NCBI RefSeq assembly: GCF_011393335.1
Contig: NZ_CP049865.1
Coordinates: forward strand, 1,754,722 to 1,818,721
Source of the DNA: Propioniciclava coleopterorum
GTDB lineage: Bacteria > Actinomycetota > Actinomycetes > Propionibacteriales > Propionibacteriaceae
Length of the DNA stretch: 64,000 bases
Direction: 5' to 3'
Positions 27,134-35,867 of this stretch are shown here, in pieces. The notes under the pieces were generated by a model. That model was not told the origin of the DNA. It saw only the letters and a list, made by a program, of their open reading frames with translations, and did not search any database. Each line of letters begins with the position of its first letter. Within the stretch, counting starts at the first letter, position 1. Made by a program: the position numbers and the translations under genes.

Positions 27134-28383
27134 ATGACCGACACCGCCGGCGAGGCCGCGCGCACCCCCCGTCCCGCACCCGGCCACCCCTCCCACCCAG
27201 CAGGACGCGGCGGGCACCCGGGAGGTCATCCCGGCGGGCACCCGCACGCGGCGCCGTCGCGCCGGCACCTCGACTTCGACTCGGCCCCTTCATCGCGATC
27301 TGGGAGACGACCCAGGCCTGCGACCTGGCGTGCAAGCACTGCCGCGCCATGGCCCAACCGCTGCGCGACAGCGGCGAGCTGACCACCGACGAGGCCAAGG
27401 CGCTCATGACGCGGCTGCGCGAGTTCGGGCCGATCGTGTTCGTGTTCTCCGGGGGCGACTGCTTCAAGCGTCCGGACATCGTCGAACTGGTGGAGTTCGG
27501 CGCGAAGCTGGGGCTGCGGATGGGCATCACGCCCGCCACCACGTCGCTGGCCACCAAGGACCTGCTGATCCAGCTCCGCGACGTCGGCCTGACCCGGGTC
27601 GCGATCTCCCTGGACGGCTCGAACGCCGCGATCCACGACGAGTTCCGGCGCGTGCAGGGCTCGTTCGACCACGGGCTGCGGATCCTGCGGGAGGCCCAGG
27701 AGGTCGGGCTGTCCACGCAGGTCAACACGGTGATCCGCAAGGCGAACATCGACGACATGGACGCCATGACCGAGCTGATGACCACGCTCGGGGTGGTGTT
27801 CTGGGAGGTCTTCTTCCTGGTCCCGATGGGGCGCGCGAAGGCCGAGGACGTGGCGTCCGCCGACGAGTTCGAGGCGGTGTTCCACCAGCTCTACGACCTG
27901 TCGAAGACCGCGCCCTTCGACATCAAGGCCACCGCGGCCCCGCAGTACTCGCGCGTCGTGATGCAGCGCAAGCGCGCCGAGGTGCGCGCGGGCGCCGACG
28001 AGGACGTCACCGAGGTGATGACCCGCGGCATGCACTACTCGCAGTCCGACGGCATCGGACGCGCCCGCAACGTCAACGACGGCGACGGGTTCGTGTTCAT
28101 CTCCCACACCGGCGACGTGTACCCCTCCGGGTTCCTGCCCGTGACGGCCGGCAACATCCGCGACGACGACATCATCGACATCTACCGCAGCTCGCCGGTG
28201 TTCCGGGCGCTGCGCGACCGCACCCAGCTCAAGGGCAAGTGCGGCGTGTGCGCCTACCGGGACGCGTGCGGCGGCTCGCGGGCGCGCGCCTACGCGATGA
28301 CCGGCGACTACCTGGCCGAAGAGCCGTTCTGCGCCCACCAGCCCACGCGGGCGCCCCTCGTCGCCAGCCCGGCGCCGCGCTGA
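27134..28383 (+). CDS. Radical SAM/SPASM protein, AhbD/NirJ-like (apparent frameshift)
   Basis: 416 residues after adding one base at the C run 27285-27288. The radical SAM core starts FIAIWETTQACDLACKHC with the CxxxCxxC cluster site, then VFSGGDCF, LDGSNAAIHDEFR, and ends in a SPASM-type region (CGVCAYRDACGGSR...FC) for a further iron-sulfur cluster. This layout is that of heme-pathway (AhbD/NirJ) and related peptide- or tetrapyrrole-modifying enzymes (TIGR04053-like). The first 50 residues are His/Gly/Pro-rich (GHPGGHPGGHPH), possibly metal-binding. The transcript looks leaderless (TAATGT 7 nt before ATG 27134). Confidence 0.85.
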
Positions 28384-28399
28384 TCCCCGCCGCGTCGGG

Positions 28400-29490
28400 T
28401 CAGCCGGCGTCGCGCGACCCGGTCGGTGGCAGGTCCGCCCCGCTCCCCGGCGCGGCGGCGTCCACCTCGGCCCGGCCGCGCTGGAGCGCCCAGCGGCGGT
28501 GGGCGCGCTCGATGCCGCGCTCGGCGGGCGGGGGCAGCGGCGTCCGGGGGACCGGGCGGCTCAGGATGTGCTCGAGGATGCCGGTGAGCCGCTCCGCGGG
28601 GATCACGCCGTCGGGCCCGGGACGCCGTCCCTCGAAGTAGCCGCCCCGCCCCTCGTGGACGACGGGCCCGCCGTCCACGATCGTGACGCGGCCCTCGTCG
28701 ACCGCGCGGTGCCACGGCGAGCTCGCGGTGATCGGCCAGCGGCCGGGGAACGCGAGCGGGCCCAGCAGGCGCGAGCGGTCGCGGCTGCCGCGGATGTCCC
28801 AGAAGTGCTGCAGGTGGTCGAAGCCGGGGTCGGCGCTGAACACGCCGCCGATCGAGACCACGCTGACGGGCGCGCCCAGCAGCGACAGCATCGAGGACGC
28901 CCCCAGCGCCATCTGGCCGCCGCCGCTGAAGCCGACCAGGGTGACGGGAACCCGGCTTCCGGGGGTGTAGCCGTGCGCCAGGAGGGCGTCCCAGATCGCC
29001 AGCGCCAGCCCGGCGTTGAAGGTGGGGCCGTACCGCGGGTCGGCCGAGACGAGAACCTGGAGCACGTTGCGCAGGTTGATGAGGTAGGGGGCCAGGCTCT
29101 CGCGGCGGACGCGGCGCAGCCGGGCCAGCGACGACCACAGCCACGAGGTGGCGCGCTGCAGCAGGTTGCGGTCGTCCGCGGCGTAGGGGAAGACGTCCGC
29201 GATCACCTCGACGCGCGGCAGGTCGTCGGCGACGCGGCGCCACACGGCCTGCTCCCGCTGCGAGATGCCCTTCCCCTCCACCACGCCGATCCCGGACAGG
29301 TAGACCACGTAGCGCTCCGGGCCGTCCGCGGGGCGGCGGCCGCCGGGGCCGGCTTCGCGCTGAGCGCCATGGTGCGGCGCGCCTCGACCGCGCCCTGGGA
29401 GGACCACCACCGCAGCGACTCCAGCGGCGCCAGCAGGGCGAACGCCACCAGCAGGCACAGCAGGACGCCGAGCAGCCAGAACACCATCAT
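28400..29490 (-). CDS. Alpha/beta-hydrolase-like membrane-anchored protein (apparent frameshift)
   Basis: 363 residues after adding one base at the G run 29330-29333. An N-terminal transmembrane segment (VFWLLGVLLCLLVAFALL) is followed by a Rossmann-like alpha/beta hydrolase domain starting YVVYLSGIGVVEGKG and with the nucleophile-elbow form GFSGGGQ. A second conserved stretch is VSIGGVFSADPGFDHLQHFWDIRGS. The His of the triad is not obvious, so it may be non-enzymatic. Its ATG overlaps the stop of the upstream membrane-protein gene (ATGATG), so the two are coupled. Function not recognised. Confidence 0.75.
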
Positions 29491-30236
29491 GGCCGGCCGC
29501 CGTTCTCCGCGTCCGGTGCGTCGGGGGGCGACGCGTCCGGGGAGGGGGCCTCGACGGCGCTCGCGGCGGGGCGGGGCTCCCGGTGCCGGCTCGCCAGCAC
29601 CGGGACGAACGGGCCGCCGGTCAGGATGTTCGCGGACGTGACGAGCACCGGCTCGCCGGTCGCCAGCGTCCACAGCCGCGACGACACCCACCCCAGCGGG
29701 GCGCCGAGCAGCCGGGCGAGCAGCTGCATCAGGAACCAGCCCGAGCCGGTGATGAGCAGCGCGAGCCACGCGGGGAGGTCGTAGGCCGCCCCCAGCAGCA
29801 GGAACAGCAGGAGGAAGGACCAGACCTCCAGGACCCGGCCGATCCCCAGCCCGACGTAGGGGAGGAACGTCAGTGCGTTGAACACGTGCGGCGCCAGCGC
29901 GAGCAGGAAGACCGTCAGGATCGTCGTCACCGGGAGGGGCAGCCCGGTGACCGCGAGCGCGACGCCCCAGGTCACCAGTGCTTCCAGCAGCCGCAGCGCG
30001 ATGAGGTAGACCAGCGCGAGCGCCCCGGAGATCAGCGCCCGGACGCCGCGGATGCGGTTCAGGAACAACACGCCGCTCTGCCCGACCCCGATCGACAGCA
30101 GTGCCAGCGCCGCCACCCCGATGGATGACCAGAGCAACGGGAGCGTGCCGAGCCGTCCGGTCAGGTCGGCGTCCTGCCGCAGGACGTCGCCCACCAGTTG
30201 CAGCGCGGCGACGAGCGCGCCCCAGACGTCGGGCAT
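29487..30236 (-). CDS. Multi-pass membrane protein of unknown function
   Basis: 249 residues with about five to six hydrophobic helices (LLWSSIGVAALALLSIGVGQ, ALISGALALVYLIALRLLEALV, TILTVFLLALAPHVFNAL, VLEVWSFLLLFLLLGAA, WLALLITGSGWFLMQL) and a Pro/Asp-rich cytoplasmic tail. Not recognised. It overlaps the alpha/beta-hydrolase gene by 4 bp, so they form a two-gene operon and probably act together at the membrane. ATG 30236 was chosen; GTG 30239 is an alternative, and neither has a clear Shine-Dalgarno site. Confidence 0.75.
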   Translation of the reverse strand: MPDVWGALVAALQLVGDVLRQDADLTGRLGTLPLLWSSIGVAALALLSIGVGQSGVLFLNRIRGVRALISGALALVYLIALRLLEALVTWGVALAVTGLPLPVTTILTVFLLALAPHVFNALTFLPYVGLGIGRVLEVWSFLLLFLLLGAAYDLPAWLALLITGSGWFLMQLLARLLGAPLGWVSSRLWTLATGEPVLVTSANILTGGPFVPVLASRHREPRPAASAVEAPSPDASPPDAPDAENGGRP

Positions 30237-30807
30237 CACGCCTCTATCGTCGCACCACCCGGGGTGCAGCGAGGTCCGCCGCGCGGCCCACGGATCGGAC
30301 GGCGCCCAGGCGGGGGTCTGCCTTGCGGGCGGGTCGGAGAGGCGGGCGGGCTGAGGAGAGGACGTGGTGTCCGCGTCGTTCTCGTCGGGCCGCTGGGGAA
30401 GCCTGCCCGGTCCACGCCGAGGCCTGCGAGAGGGCGGGGTCACGGCGAGTGCCTCGGACTCCGGCCCCCAACCGCCGGCCACTCCACGCCGGGGTCTGAG
30501 AGGGCCGGCCGCGGTGGTGCTGGGGGCTGTGGACCGTCAGCCAGCGGCTCGTCCTCACGGCGCCTGCGAGGCTGCCCGGGAGTTGAGAACGTTCAGGAAG
30601 CTGGACCGACGTCGGCGCGGCACCCTGGCTACAGGGCCGAGTGGTGAATTAGCGCTGGCGGGGTGGGTTCCGATAGCCGCGCCGCGCGTTCCCCGCTCAT
30701 ACTTTCGTACAGGCACACTCCCGGGGGTGTCCACCGTAGGGATGAATCTGCCCGGGGTTCCGTGTCGGACCTTGGGGAAGTATGAGGAATTTTCATAAAC
30801 TTCACAT
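30237..30807. other. Long gap without a gene
   Basis: 571 bp. The first 350 bp are GC-rich with open frames that look like chance. The last ~200 bp are more AT-rich and hold the promoter of the gene at 30808: TAAACT (30796-30801) ends 6 nt before its ATG, and TATGA...TCATA half-sites around 30781-30797 flank GGAATTT just upstream. No RNA gene was recognised. Confidence 0.5.
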
Positions 30808-31245
30808 ATGCGCAACAGGACGGCCAAGGATGCCCTGGCCCGGTGGATGGTACTCACCGCCGCCGGTGCCGGCCTCGTCGTGCTGTTCCCCCCGGCCGCG
30901 TTCGGCGGCCCGTCCTCGGCCGAGCCGGTGGCGTCCGCGGTGCACTTCGTGCCCGTGATCGCGGCGAGCGTCGTCGCCGCCGCCTGGGTCGTGTTCCACC
31001 TCCACGTGGCGCAACTGCGGATCCCCTGGCACCGGGACGCCGCCGCGGTGGCCCTCATGGTCGTCGGTTCGCTGGGCGCGGTGGCCACGATCGTCGGGAT
31101 CGCCATGAACTCGCTGCCCGTGCTGCTCGCAGCCCTCGCGGCGTCCGCGTTCCTGCACCTGGCGCTGGCGTGTCGGATCGACCGCCTGCGCCATGGCCGG
31201 GTGAACCCCGTCGTCAGCGTGCCGGCCGGCCCCGTCCCCTCCTGA
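30808..31245 (+). CDS. Four-helix membrane protein of unknown function
   Basis: 145 residues with four hydrophobic helices (about 13-32, 46-66, 75-95, 98-117) and a short basic loop before the C-terminus (CRIDRLRHGR). Not recognised. It is probably leaderless: TAAACT ends 6 nt before ATG 30808 and no Shine-Dalgarno site is visible. It faces trxA across a strong bidirectional hairpin. Confidence 0.7.
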   Translation: MRNRTAKDALARWMVLTAAGAGLVVLFPPAAFGGPSSAEPVASAVHFVPVIAASVVAAAWVVFHLHVAQLRIPWHRDAAAVALMVVGSLGAVATIVGIAMNSLPVLLAALAASAFLHLALACRIDRLRHGRVNPVVSVPAGPVPS

Positions 31246-31286
31246 CCCTCACGTCTGCGGCGGCCGTCGAAGCCGCGACGTCAGGG
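31246..31286. terminator. Bidirectional terminator between membrane protein and trxA
   Basis: Outer stem CCCTCACGTC / GACGTCAGGG (9 of 10 paired) and inner stem GCGGC / GCCGC, lying between two convergent genes. Confidence 0.6.
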
Positions 31287-31309
31287 CCGCTCCCGGCCCC
31301 GGGTTCTGC

Positions 31310-31633
31310 TCAGAGGTAGGTGTCGAGCGCCTTGAGGATCGCGCCCTTGGAACGGGCGCCCTTGATCTCGGTGGCCAGCTCGCCGTCCACGAAGAGCTGC
31401 AGGACCGGGATGCTCATGATCCCGTAGCGCGCCGGCGTCGTGGGGTTGTCGTTGGTGTCGAGCTTCACGAAGTCGATCTTGTCGCCGTGCTCTGCGGCGA
31501 GCTCCTCGATGATCGGGGAGAGCTGCTTGCACGGGGTGCACCAGTCGGCCCAGTAGTCCACGAGCACGGGCTTGGACGACTTCAGGACCTCCTGGTCGAA
31601 CGTGGCATCGGTGACGGCGGGGACGTTGCCCAT
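31310..31633 (-). CDS. trxA: Thioredoxin
   Basis: 107-residue thioredoxin, the usual length, with VDYWADWCTPCKQLSP as the active site, the buried Asp (KPVLVDYWA), SIPVLQLF with the cis-Pro and a C-terminal helix. The dithiol loop is WCTPC, not the common WCGPC. Changes at this position tune redox potential in the family, so the partner range may differ. It reduces protein disulfides, with electrons presumably from the reductase at 34809-35777. ATG 31633 has a GGAG-type site (GAGGAGAG) about 5 nt upstream. Confidence 0.95.
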   Translation of the reverse strand: MGNVPAVTDATFDQEVLKSSKPVLVDYWADWCTPCKQLSPIIEELAAEHGDKIDFVKLDTNDNPTTPARYGIMSIPVLQLFVDGELATEIKGARSKGAILKALDTYL

Positions 31634-31712
31634 GGTCTCTCCTCAATGGTGGGTCGATCGGTGATCGTGTCGGTGCCATCCTAAACGCCGCCGATGCGTC
31701 CGGTTCTTCCCG

Positions 31713-31809
31713 GCGTCCCGACCGAGGTCCGGCCCGGCCCGGCCCGGCGTCCCGACAGAGGCGCGGATCAGCGTCCCGACCGAGGCGCGGGTCAGCGTCC
31801 CGACCGAGG
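31713..31809. repeat. 24-bp tandem repeat upstream of trxA
   Basis: The unit GCGTCCCGACCGAGG starts at 31713, 31747, 31771 and 31795. The last three have an exact 24-bp period and share GCGCGG(A/G)TCA between units. It lies between trxA and the MerR-type gene; function unknown. Confidence 0.7.
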
Positions 31810-31949
31810 CGCCGCCGACCCGCGCGCCGGTATCGAACCGCGCCATGGTGGCGGCCGCATGCCCGTGCGGGGAGCATCCTGGCACGCGACGAGGGTCCGA
31901 CGCGGGATCAGGCCCGCAGGCGTCCCGGCGCGGTGGTTACGCTCGCCTC

Positions 31950-33121
31950 ATGGAGTGGATGCGGATCGGCGAGGTGGCGCGCCGCACGGGGCTGACCACG
32001 CGGACGCTGCGTCACTACGACGAACTCGGCCTGCTCGTCCCCAGCGGACGCACCGACACCGACTACCGGATGTACACCCTGGAGGACGTGCAGCGGCTGC
32101 TCGCGATCCAGCACCTGAAGTCGCTGGGGCTCGGGCTGGCCGAGATCGCCGCCGCGCTCGACGACCCCGGCTTCGACCCGACCGCCACGCTGCGCCGCCA
32201 CATCGAGGCGGTCGAGGACCGGATCGCCGCCGAGCAGGACCTCCTGCACCGCCTGACGTCGCTGGTGGCCGCCCCGCACGAGGACTGGGACGACGTCCTG
32301 GTGGCCATCGCCCTGAGCGAGAGGCTGCGCCACCCCGAGGCGGCCGTCCGGTTCCGAGCCACCCTCGACGCCCCGCCGACATCCCCACGCCGGACCTGAT
32401 CGAGTTGCTGCGCGGCGACCCCGAGCCGGGGGTGCGCGAGGTCGCGAGCTGGGCGCTCGTCCAGCGAGGCCCCGAGGCGTTCGACGCCGTCGCCGGGCAC
32501 CTGGCCGACCCGGACGCCGACGTGCGCCGCCAGATGGCGCACGTGCTGGGCAAGCTGGCCGACCCTCGGGGTGTCGATCCGCTCGCGGCGCTACTGTCCG
32601 ACCCCGCGCCGGAGGTGGCCGCCAAGGCCGCCTTCGCGCTGGGTCAGCTCGGCGGGGAGGACGCCGTCGCCGCGCTGGCCGGCGCGCTGGGACGCGGCAC
32701 CGCCACCCAGCGCGCCACCGTCGTCACTGCCCTGGGTCGCCTCGGCTCCCTCCGGGCGTCGCGGCCGGACGCGCTCGGGGCGGCGCCCGCGGTCGCGGAC
32801 GTCCACGACCGGCAGGGCGGCCTCGACCGGCAAGGCGCCCGCGGCCCGCGGTCGGACGCGGCCCGGGCGGCGGTGGCGGTCCTCGCCTTCGGGGACCCTG
32901 CGGCGCGCGCCGACGCCGCCGAAACACTGGGACTGCTGGACGACCCGGCCGCACTCGGCGCGCTCGCGGCGGCCGCGTCCGATCCGGTGGAGGAGGTCCG
33001 CCTCGCCGCCCTGATGGCGCTGGCGTCTCTGCCGGGGGCTGCCCCGACGTTGGCCGCCCGGGCCGACGCCGAGGGTCGCACCGGGATGCTCGCCCGGGCG
33101 CTCGCGGCCCGCGCGCGCTGA
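31950..33121 (+). CDS. MerR-family regulator fused to HEAT repeats (apparent frameshift)
   Basis: 390 residues after adding one base at the C run 32371-32374. Residues ~3-75 are a MerR DNA-binding domain (RIGEVARRTGLTTRTLRHYDELGLL.., DYRMYTLEDVQRL), followed by a coiled-coil dimer helix (~80-115), then from ~155 HEAT/PBS-type repeats (DPDADVRRQMAHVLGKLADPRGVDPLAALL and similar). The HEAT part resembles the protein encoded convergently at 33306-34049, whose promoter has the MerR layout, so this is its likely regulator. The start is leaderless: TACGCT (31938-31943) ends 6 nt before ATG 31950. Confidence 0.85.
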
Positions 33122-33155
33122 TCGCCGCACCGAGGTGAGGACCGGCCGGCAGGCG

Positions 33156-33204
33156 GGGTCGCCCCCAGACCACGGGTCGCCCCTGAGAAATCGGGTCGCC
33201 CCCT
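33156..33204. repeat. Short tandem repeat next to palindromic repeat
   Basis: Three copies of an 18-19-bp unit beginning GGGTCGCCCC at 33156, 33174 and 33193. The last two end in AGAAATC, which runs into the family 1 palindrome. Confidence 0.6.
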
Positions 33205-33299
33205 AGAAATCAAGAACGACGCACTCGAGGGGCGGGCCGCAAATCCCACAAGGGGAAATGCCGGCGCGCTCGGGTTCGAGTGCGTCGTTCTTGATTTCT
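33205..33299. repeat. Dispersed palindromic repeat, family 1, copy B
   Basis: A perfect 24-bp inverted repeat: 33205-33228 pairs with 33276-33299 (arms AGAAATCAAGAACGACGCAC...) around a 47-nt centre. It is the better preserved copy of the element at 2328-2412. It sits between the convergent MerR-HEAT and HEAT genes and may also act as a terminator. Confidence 0.8.
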
Positions 33300-33305
33300 C
33301 GGTGG

Positions 33306-34049
33306 TCAGCCCAGCCGGGACGCGACGGCGGCCACGCGCGGGTCGGGGTCGCCGGCGAACGCGGCGGCCTGCGCAGCCGCTTCCTCGCCGAGTTGGCTCA
33401 GCGCGGCGAGCGCGGCCAGGCGGACGTCGGCCTCCGGGTCGGAGGCCAGCGCGGCGAGCGCGTCCGCGCCGCCGGCGGCGTCCTCGCCCAGGTGGCCCAG
33501 GGCGTCGGCGGCGTGCTCGCGCACCCGGGCGGCGTCGGAGCCGAGCGCCGTCACCAGCGCGGGGACGGCGTCGGCGCCGAAGCGGAAGAAGGCCCCGGTG
33601 AGGGCGTCCTTCTGCAGGGCGTCGCCGTCGCCGAGCCGGGTGGCGAGCAGCGGCAGCGCCTCGGGGCGGCCGGTGTTCGCCACGGCGCGGTAGGCCTTGA
33701 TGGCGACGTCGGCGTGCGGGTCGGCCAGCAGCGGCGCGAGCGCGTCCAGGTGCGCCGGGTCGGCGGCCTTGCTCAGCACGTGCGCGCCGGTGCGGCGGGT
33801 GTCCGCCGACTCGGCGTCCAGCATGCCCAGGACCTGCGGCAGGGCCTGGTCGATGTGCTGGACGGTCGCCCAGGTGAGGTCCTCGCGGACGCAGCTGTCG
33901 CCCTCGACCACGAGCCGCTCGATGAGCGCGCTCGCGGCGGCGGGGGTACCGTCGTGGCGCACCCCGAGGGCCAGGGCGGCCTGGCGCCGGGTCGTGCCGT
34001 CCGGGTGGGACAGCAGGGTGATCAGCTGATCGGTGTTGGTGTCGTTCAT
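33306..34049 (-). CDS. HEAT-repeat protein
   Basis: 247 residues made almost wholly of HEAT/armadillo-type helical pairs of about 30 residues (HPDGTTRRQAALALGVRHDG.., DPHADVAIKAYRAVANTGRPEALPLLA, DPEADVRLAALAALSQLGEEAAAQ). These form a superhelical scaffold for protein binding; no enzyme motif is visible. ATG 34049 has GGAGGTG 9 nt upstream. Its promoter has a 19-bp spacer with a palindrome, the form activated by MerR proteins. It is probably the partner or paralogue of the HEAT part of the regulator at 31950-33121. Confidence 0.85.
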   Translation of the reverse strand: MNDTNTDQLITLLSHPDGTTRRQAALALGVRHDGTPAAASALIERLVVEGDSCVREDLTWATVQHIDQALPQVLGMLDAESADTRRTGAHVLSKAADPAHLDALAPLLADPHADVAIKAYRAVANTGRPEALPLLATRLGDGDALQKDALTGAFFRFGADAVPALVTALGSDAARVREHAADALGHLGEDAAGGADALAALASDPEADVRLAALAALSQLGEEAAAQAAAFAGDPDPRVAAVASRLG

Positions 34050-34075
34050 GGGTCGTTCCCACCTCCTGATCCTCG

Positions 34076-34106
34076 ACGGTAGACGTTCACGTCGCGTGAA
34101 GGTCAA
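34076..34106 (-). promoter_or_regulatory. MerR-type promoter of the HEAT-repeat gene
   Basis: On the minus strand: -35 TTGACC (34106-34101), a 19-bp spacer holding the palindrome TTCACG-CGA-CGTGAA, and -10 TACCGT (34081-34076). The over-long spacer with a central palindrome is the mark of promoters twisted open by MerR-family activators. Confidence 0.8.
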
Positions 34107-34189
34107 ACGCACTGGCTAAGCTCGCCGCCTACGCGCACCCCCGCGCTCCTCGACGAGGATCAGCCGCCCCCGTGACAGAAGGACCGATG

Positions 34190-34750
34190 ATGAGTCGCAC
34201 CGCACTCGCCCGCGCTGGATCGGCCGCGGTGGCCGTCGCTGCGGCGCTGACGCTGGCCGGATGCAGCTTGGTGTCGCCCGCCGCCCCGAGCGGAGCGCCG
34301 GGACCCCCGGCGACGGAGCAGCCCGCCGCTGCGGAGACGGGAACGCCCGGAGCGGAGTCGACGGCCACCGCACGGTTGCCCAAGTACTCGGATGCGTACC
34401 AGATCGGCAGCTGCCTGGCGCTCACGGGAGACGCCCAGTACCTGGTTCCCCCTGTTCCGTGTTCCGAGGCGCACGAGGAGGAGGTCTTCGGCTTCTTCGA
34501 GTTCCCCGACGGCGGCTATCCCGACGAGGCCGCCCTGCAGAAGTTCCTCCGGGGTGCCTGCGATGAGGCGTTCACACGGTACGTCGGTATGGAGGAGCGC
34601 GATTCCAAGTACGGGTGGTACGGGGGGGTGCCCGGCGTGGCGAGCTACGAGCGGGGCGGCCGTGAGGGCGTGTGCCTCGCCTTCGCCGACATCCACGACA
34701 TCACGAACCTCCCCGTACTCACCGGGTCGATCAAGGGCACCAACGAGTGA
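34190..34750 (+). CDS. Septum-formation-family-like lipoprotein
   Basis: 186 residues: signal peptide with lipobox LTLAGC (Cys near 25), an Ala/Pro/Thr-rich linker, then a domain starting YQIGSCLALTGDAQYLVPPVPCSEAHEEEVFGFFEFPDG, the form of the actinobacterial septum-formation domain, with Cys pairs likely bridged. It is anchored outside the membrane. ATG 34190 is 6 nt from AGAAGGA; ATG 34187 is only 3 nt from it. Role unknown beyond the family name. Confidence 0.75.
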   Translation: MSRTALARAGSAAVAVAAALTLAGCSLVSPAAPSGAPGPPATEQPAAAETGTPGAESTATARLPKYSDAYQIGSCLALTGDAQYLVPPVPCSEAHEEEVFGFFEFPDGGYPDEAALQKFLRGACDEAFTRYVGMEERDSKYGWYGGVPGVASYERGGREGVCLAFADIHDITNLPVLTGSIKGTNE

Positions 34751-34808
34751 TGCGTCGGCGCGGCGCTGCGGGCCATGACGTCGGGTCGCCGGTCCGGGTG
34801 GCGAAGGA

Positions 34809-35777
34809 TCAGGCGCGCGCGATGGCCTTGTCGGTGAGCACCGCGTCGGCCAGGGCGGCGAGGTAGCGCTCGGCGTCCAGCGCAGCGGCGCAGCCTGTGC
34901 CGGCCGCGGTGATCGCCTGCCGGTAGGTGTGGTCGACGAGGTCGCCCGCGGCGAACACGCCGGGCAGGTTGGTCTCCTGCGTGCCGGGCTTGACCAGCAC
35001 GTAGCCGCCGGCGTCCAGGTCGACCTGGCCGCGGACGAGTTCGGAGCGGGGGTCGTGGCCGATCGCCACGAACACGCCCTGCACGGCGACGTCGCTCGTC
35101 TCGCCGGTCTTGACGTTGCGCACGGTGATCGACTCCACCGACACGTCGCCGTTGATGGACTCGACGACCGAGTCCCAGAGCATGCTGACCTTGGGGTCGG
35201 CCTCCGCGCGGGCGGCCATGATCTTGCTGGCGCGCAGCTCGTCGCGGCGCACGACCATCGTCACGGTCTCGCCGAAGCGGCTGAGGAAGGTCGCCTCCTC
35301 CACGGCGGAGTCACCACCGCCGATGACCGCGATCGGCTTGTTGCGGAAGAAGAAGCCGTCGCAGGTCGCGCACCACGAGACGCCCTTGCCGGAGAGCTTG
35401 TCCTCGCCGGGGATCCCCAGCCGGCGGTAGCCCGAACCCATGGCGAGGATCACGGCCTTGGCGCGGTACTCGACGCCGTTGGCGTCCTTCACGACCTTGA
35501 TGGGGCCGGTCAGGTCGACCTCGACGACGTCCTCCTCGACGAGCTCGGCGCCGAACCGCTCGGCCTGGCCGCGCATGTTCATCATCAGGTCGGGGCCCAT
35601 GATGCCCTCGGGGAAGCCGGGGAAGTTCTCGACCTCGGTCGTGTTCATCAGCGCGCCGCCGGCCTCGACCGATCCGGTGAACATGAGCGGCTCCAGCGCC
35701 GCGCGGGCGGTGTAGATGGCCGCGGTGTAGCCGGTGGGGCCGGAGCCGATGATGATGACTTCGCGAACGTCGCTCAT
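34809..35777 (-). CDS. trxB: Thioredoxin reductase
   Basis: Flavoprotein of 322 residues passing electrons from NADPH to thioredoxin. FAD site [16 protein letters not shown], redox-active CATCDG near residue 140, NADPH site [13 protein letters not shown], and the C-terminal FAD motif [23 protein letters not shown]. In mycobacteria a trxB-trxA pair follows mviN; here trxB keeps its place beside murJ while trxA lies 3.2 kb away on the same strand. ATG 35777 is preceded by GAGGAAAGC. Confidence 0.97.
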   Translation of the reverse strand: MSDVREVIIIGSGPTGYTAAIYTARAALEPLMFTGSVEAGGALMNTTEVENFPGFPEGIMGPDLMMNMRGQAERFGAELVEEDVVEVDLTGPIKVVKDANGVEYRAKAVILAMGSGYRRLGIPGEDKLSGKGVSWCATCDGFFFRNKPIAVIGGGDSAVEEATFLSRFGETVTMVVRRDELRASKIMAARAEADPKVSMLWDSVVESINGDVSVESITVRNVKTGETSDVAVQGVFVAIGHDPRSELVRGQVDLDAGGYVLVKPGTQETNLPGVFAAGDLVDHTYRQAITAAGTGCAAALDAERYLAALADAVLTDKAIARA

Positions 35778-35867
35778 GCTGCTTTCCTCGTGTGGGCGTG
35801 TGGGGTCAGCCTACTGGCCGCGCCCCCTCAACCCCGCCGCGCCGCCGGGCATTCCCGGCCGGCCGTC

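Noticed and set aside
30364-30798. Possible 144-codon gene on the plus strand
   Set aside because: No ribosome binding site, no recognisable domain, composition like other chance frames, and it runs over the promoter of the gene at 30808.
33156-33299. CRISPR-like array or insertion-sequence end
   Set aside because: Only three short direct units without spacers of even length, and no transposase or cas gene nearby; palindromic repeat plus tandem repeat explains it.
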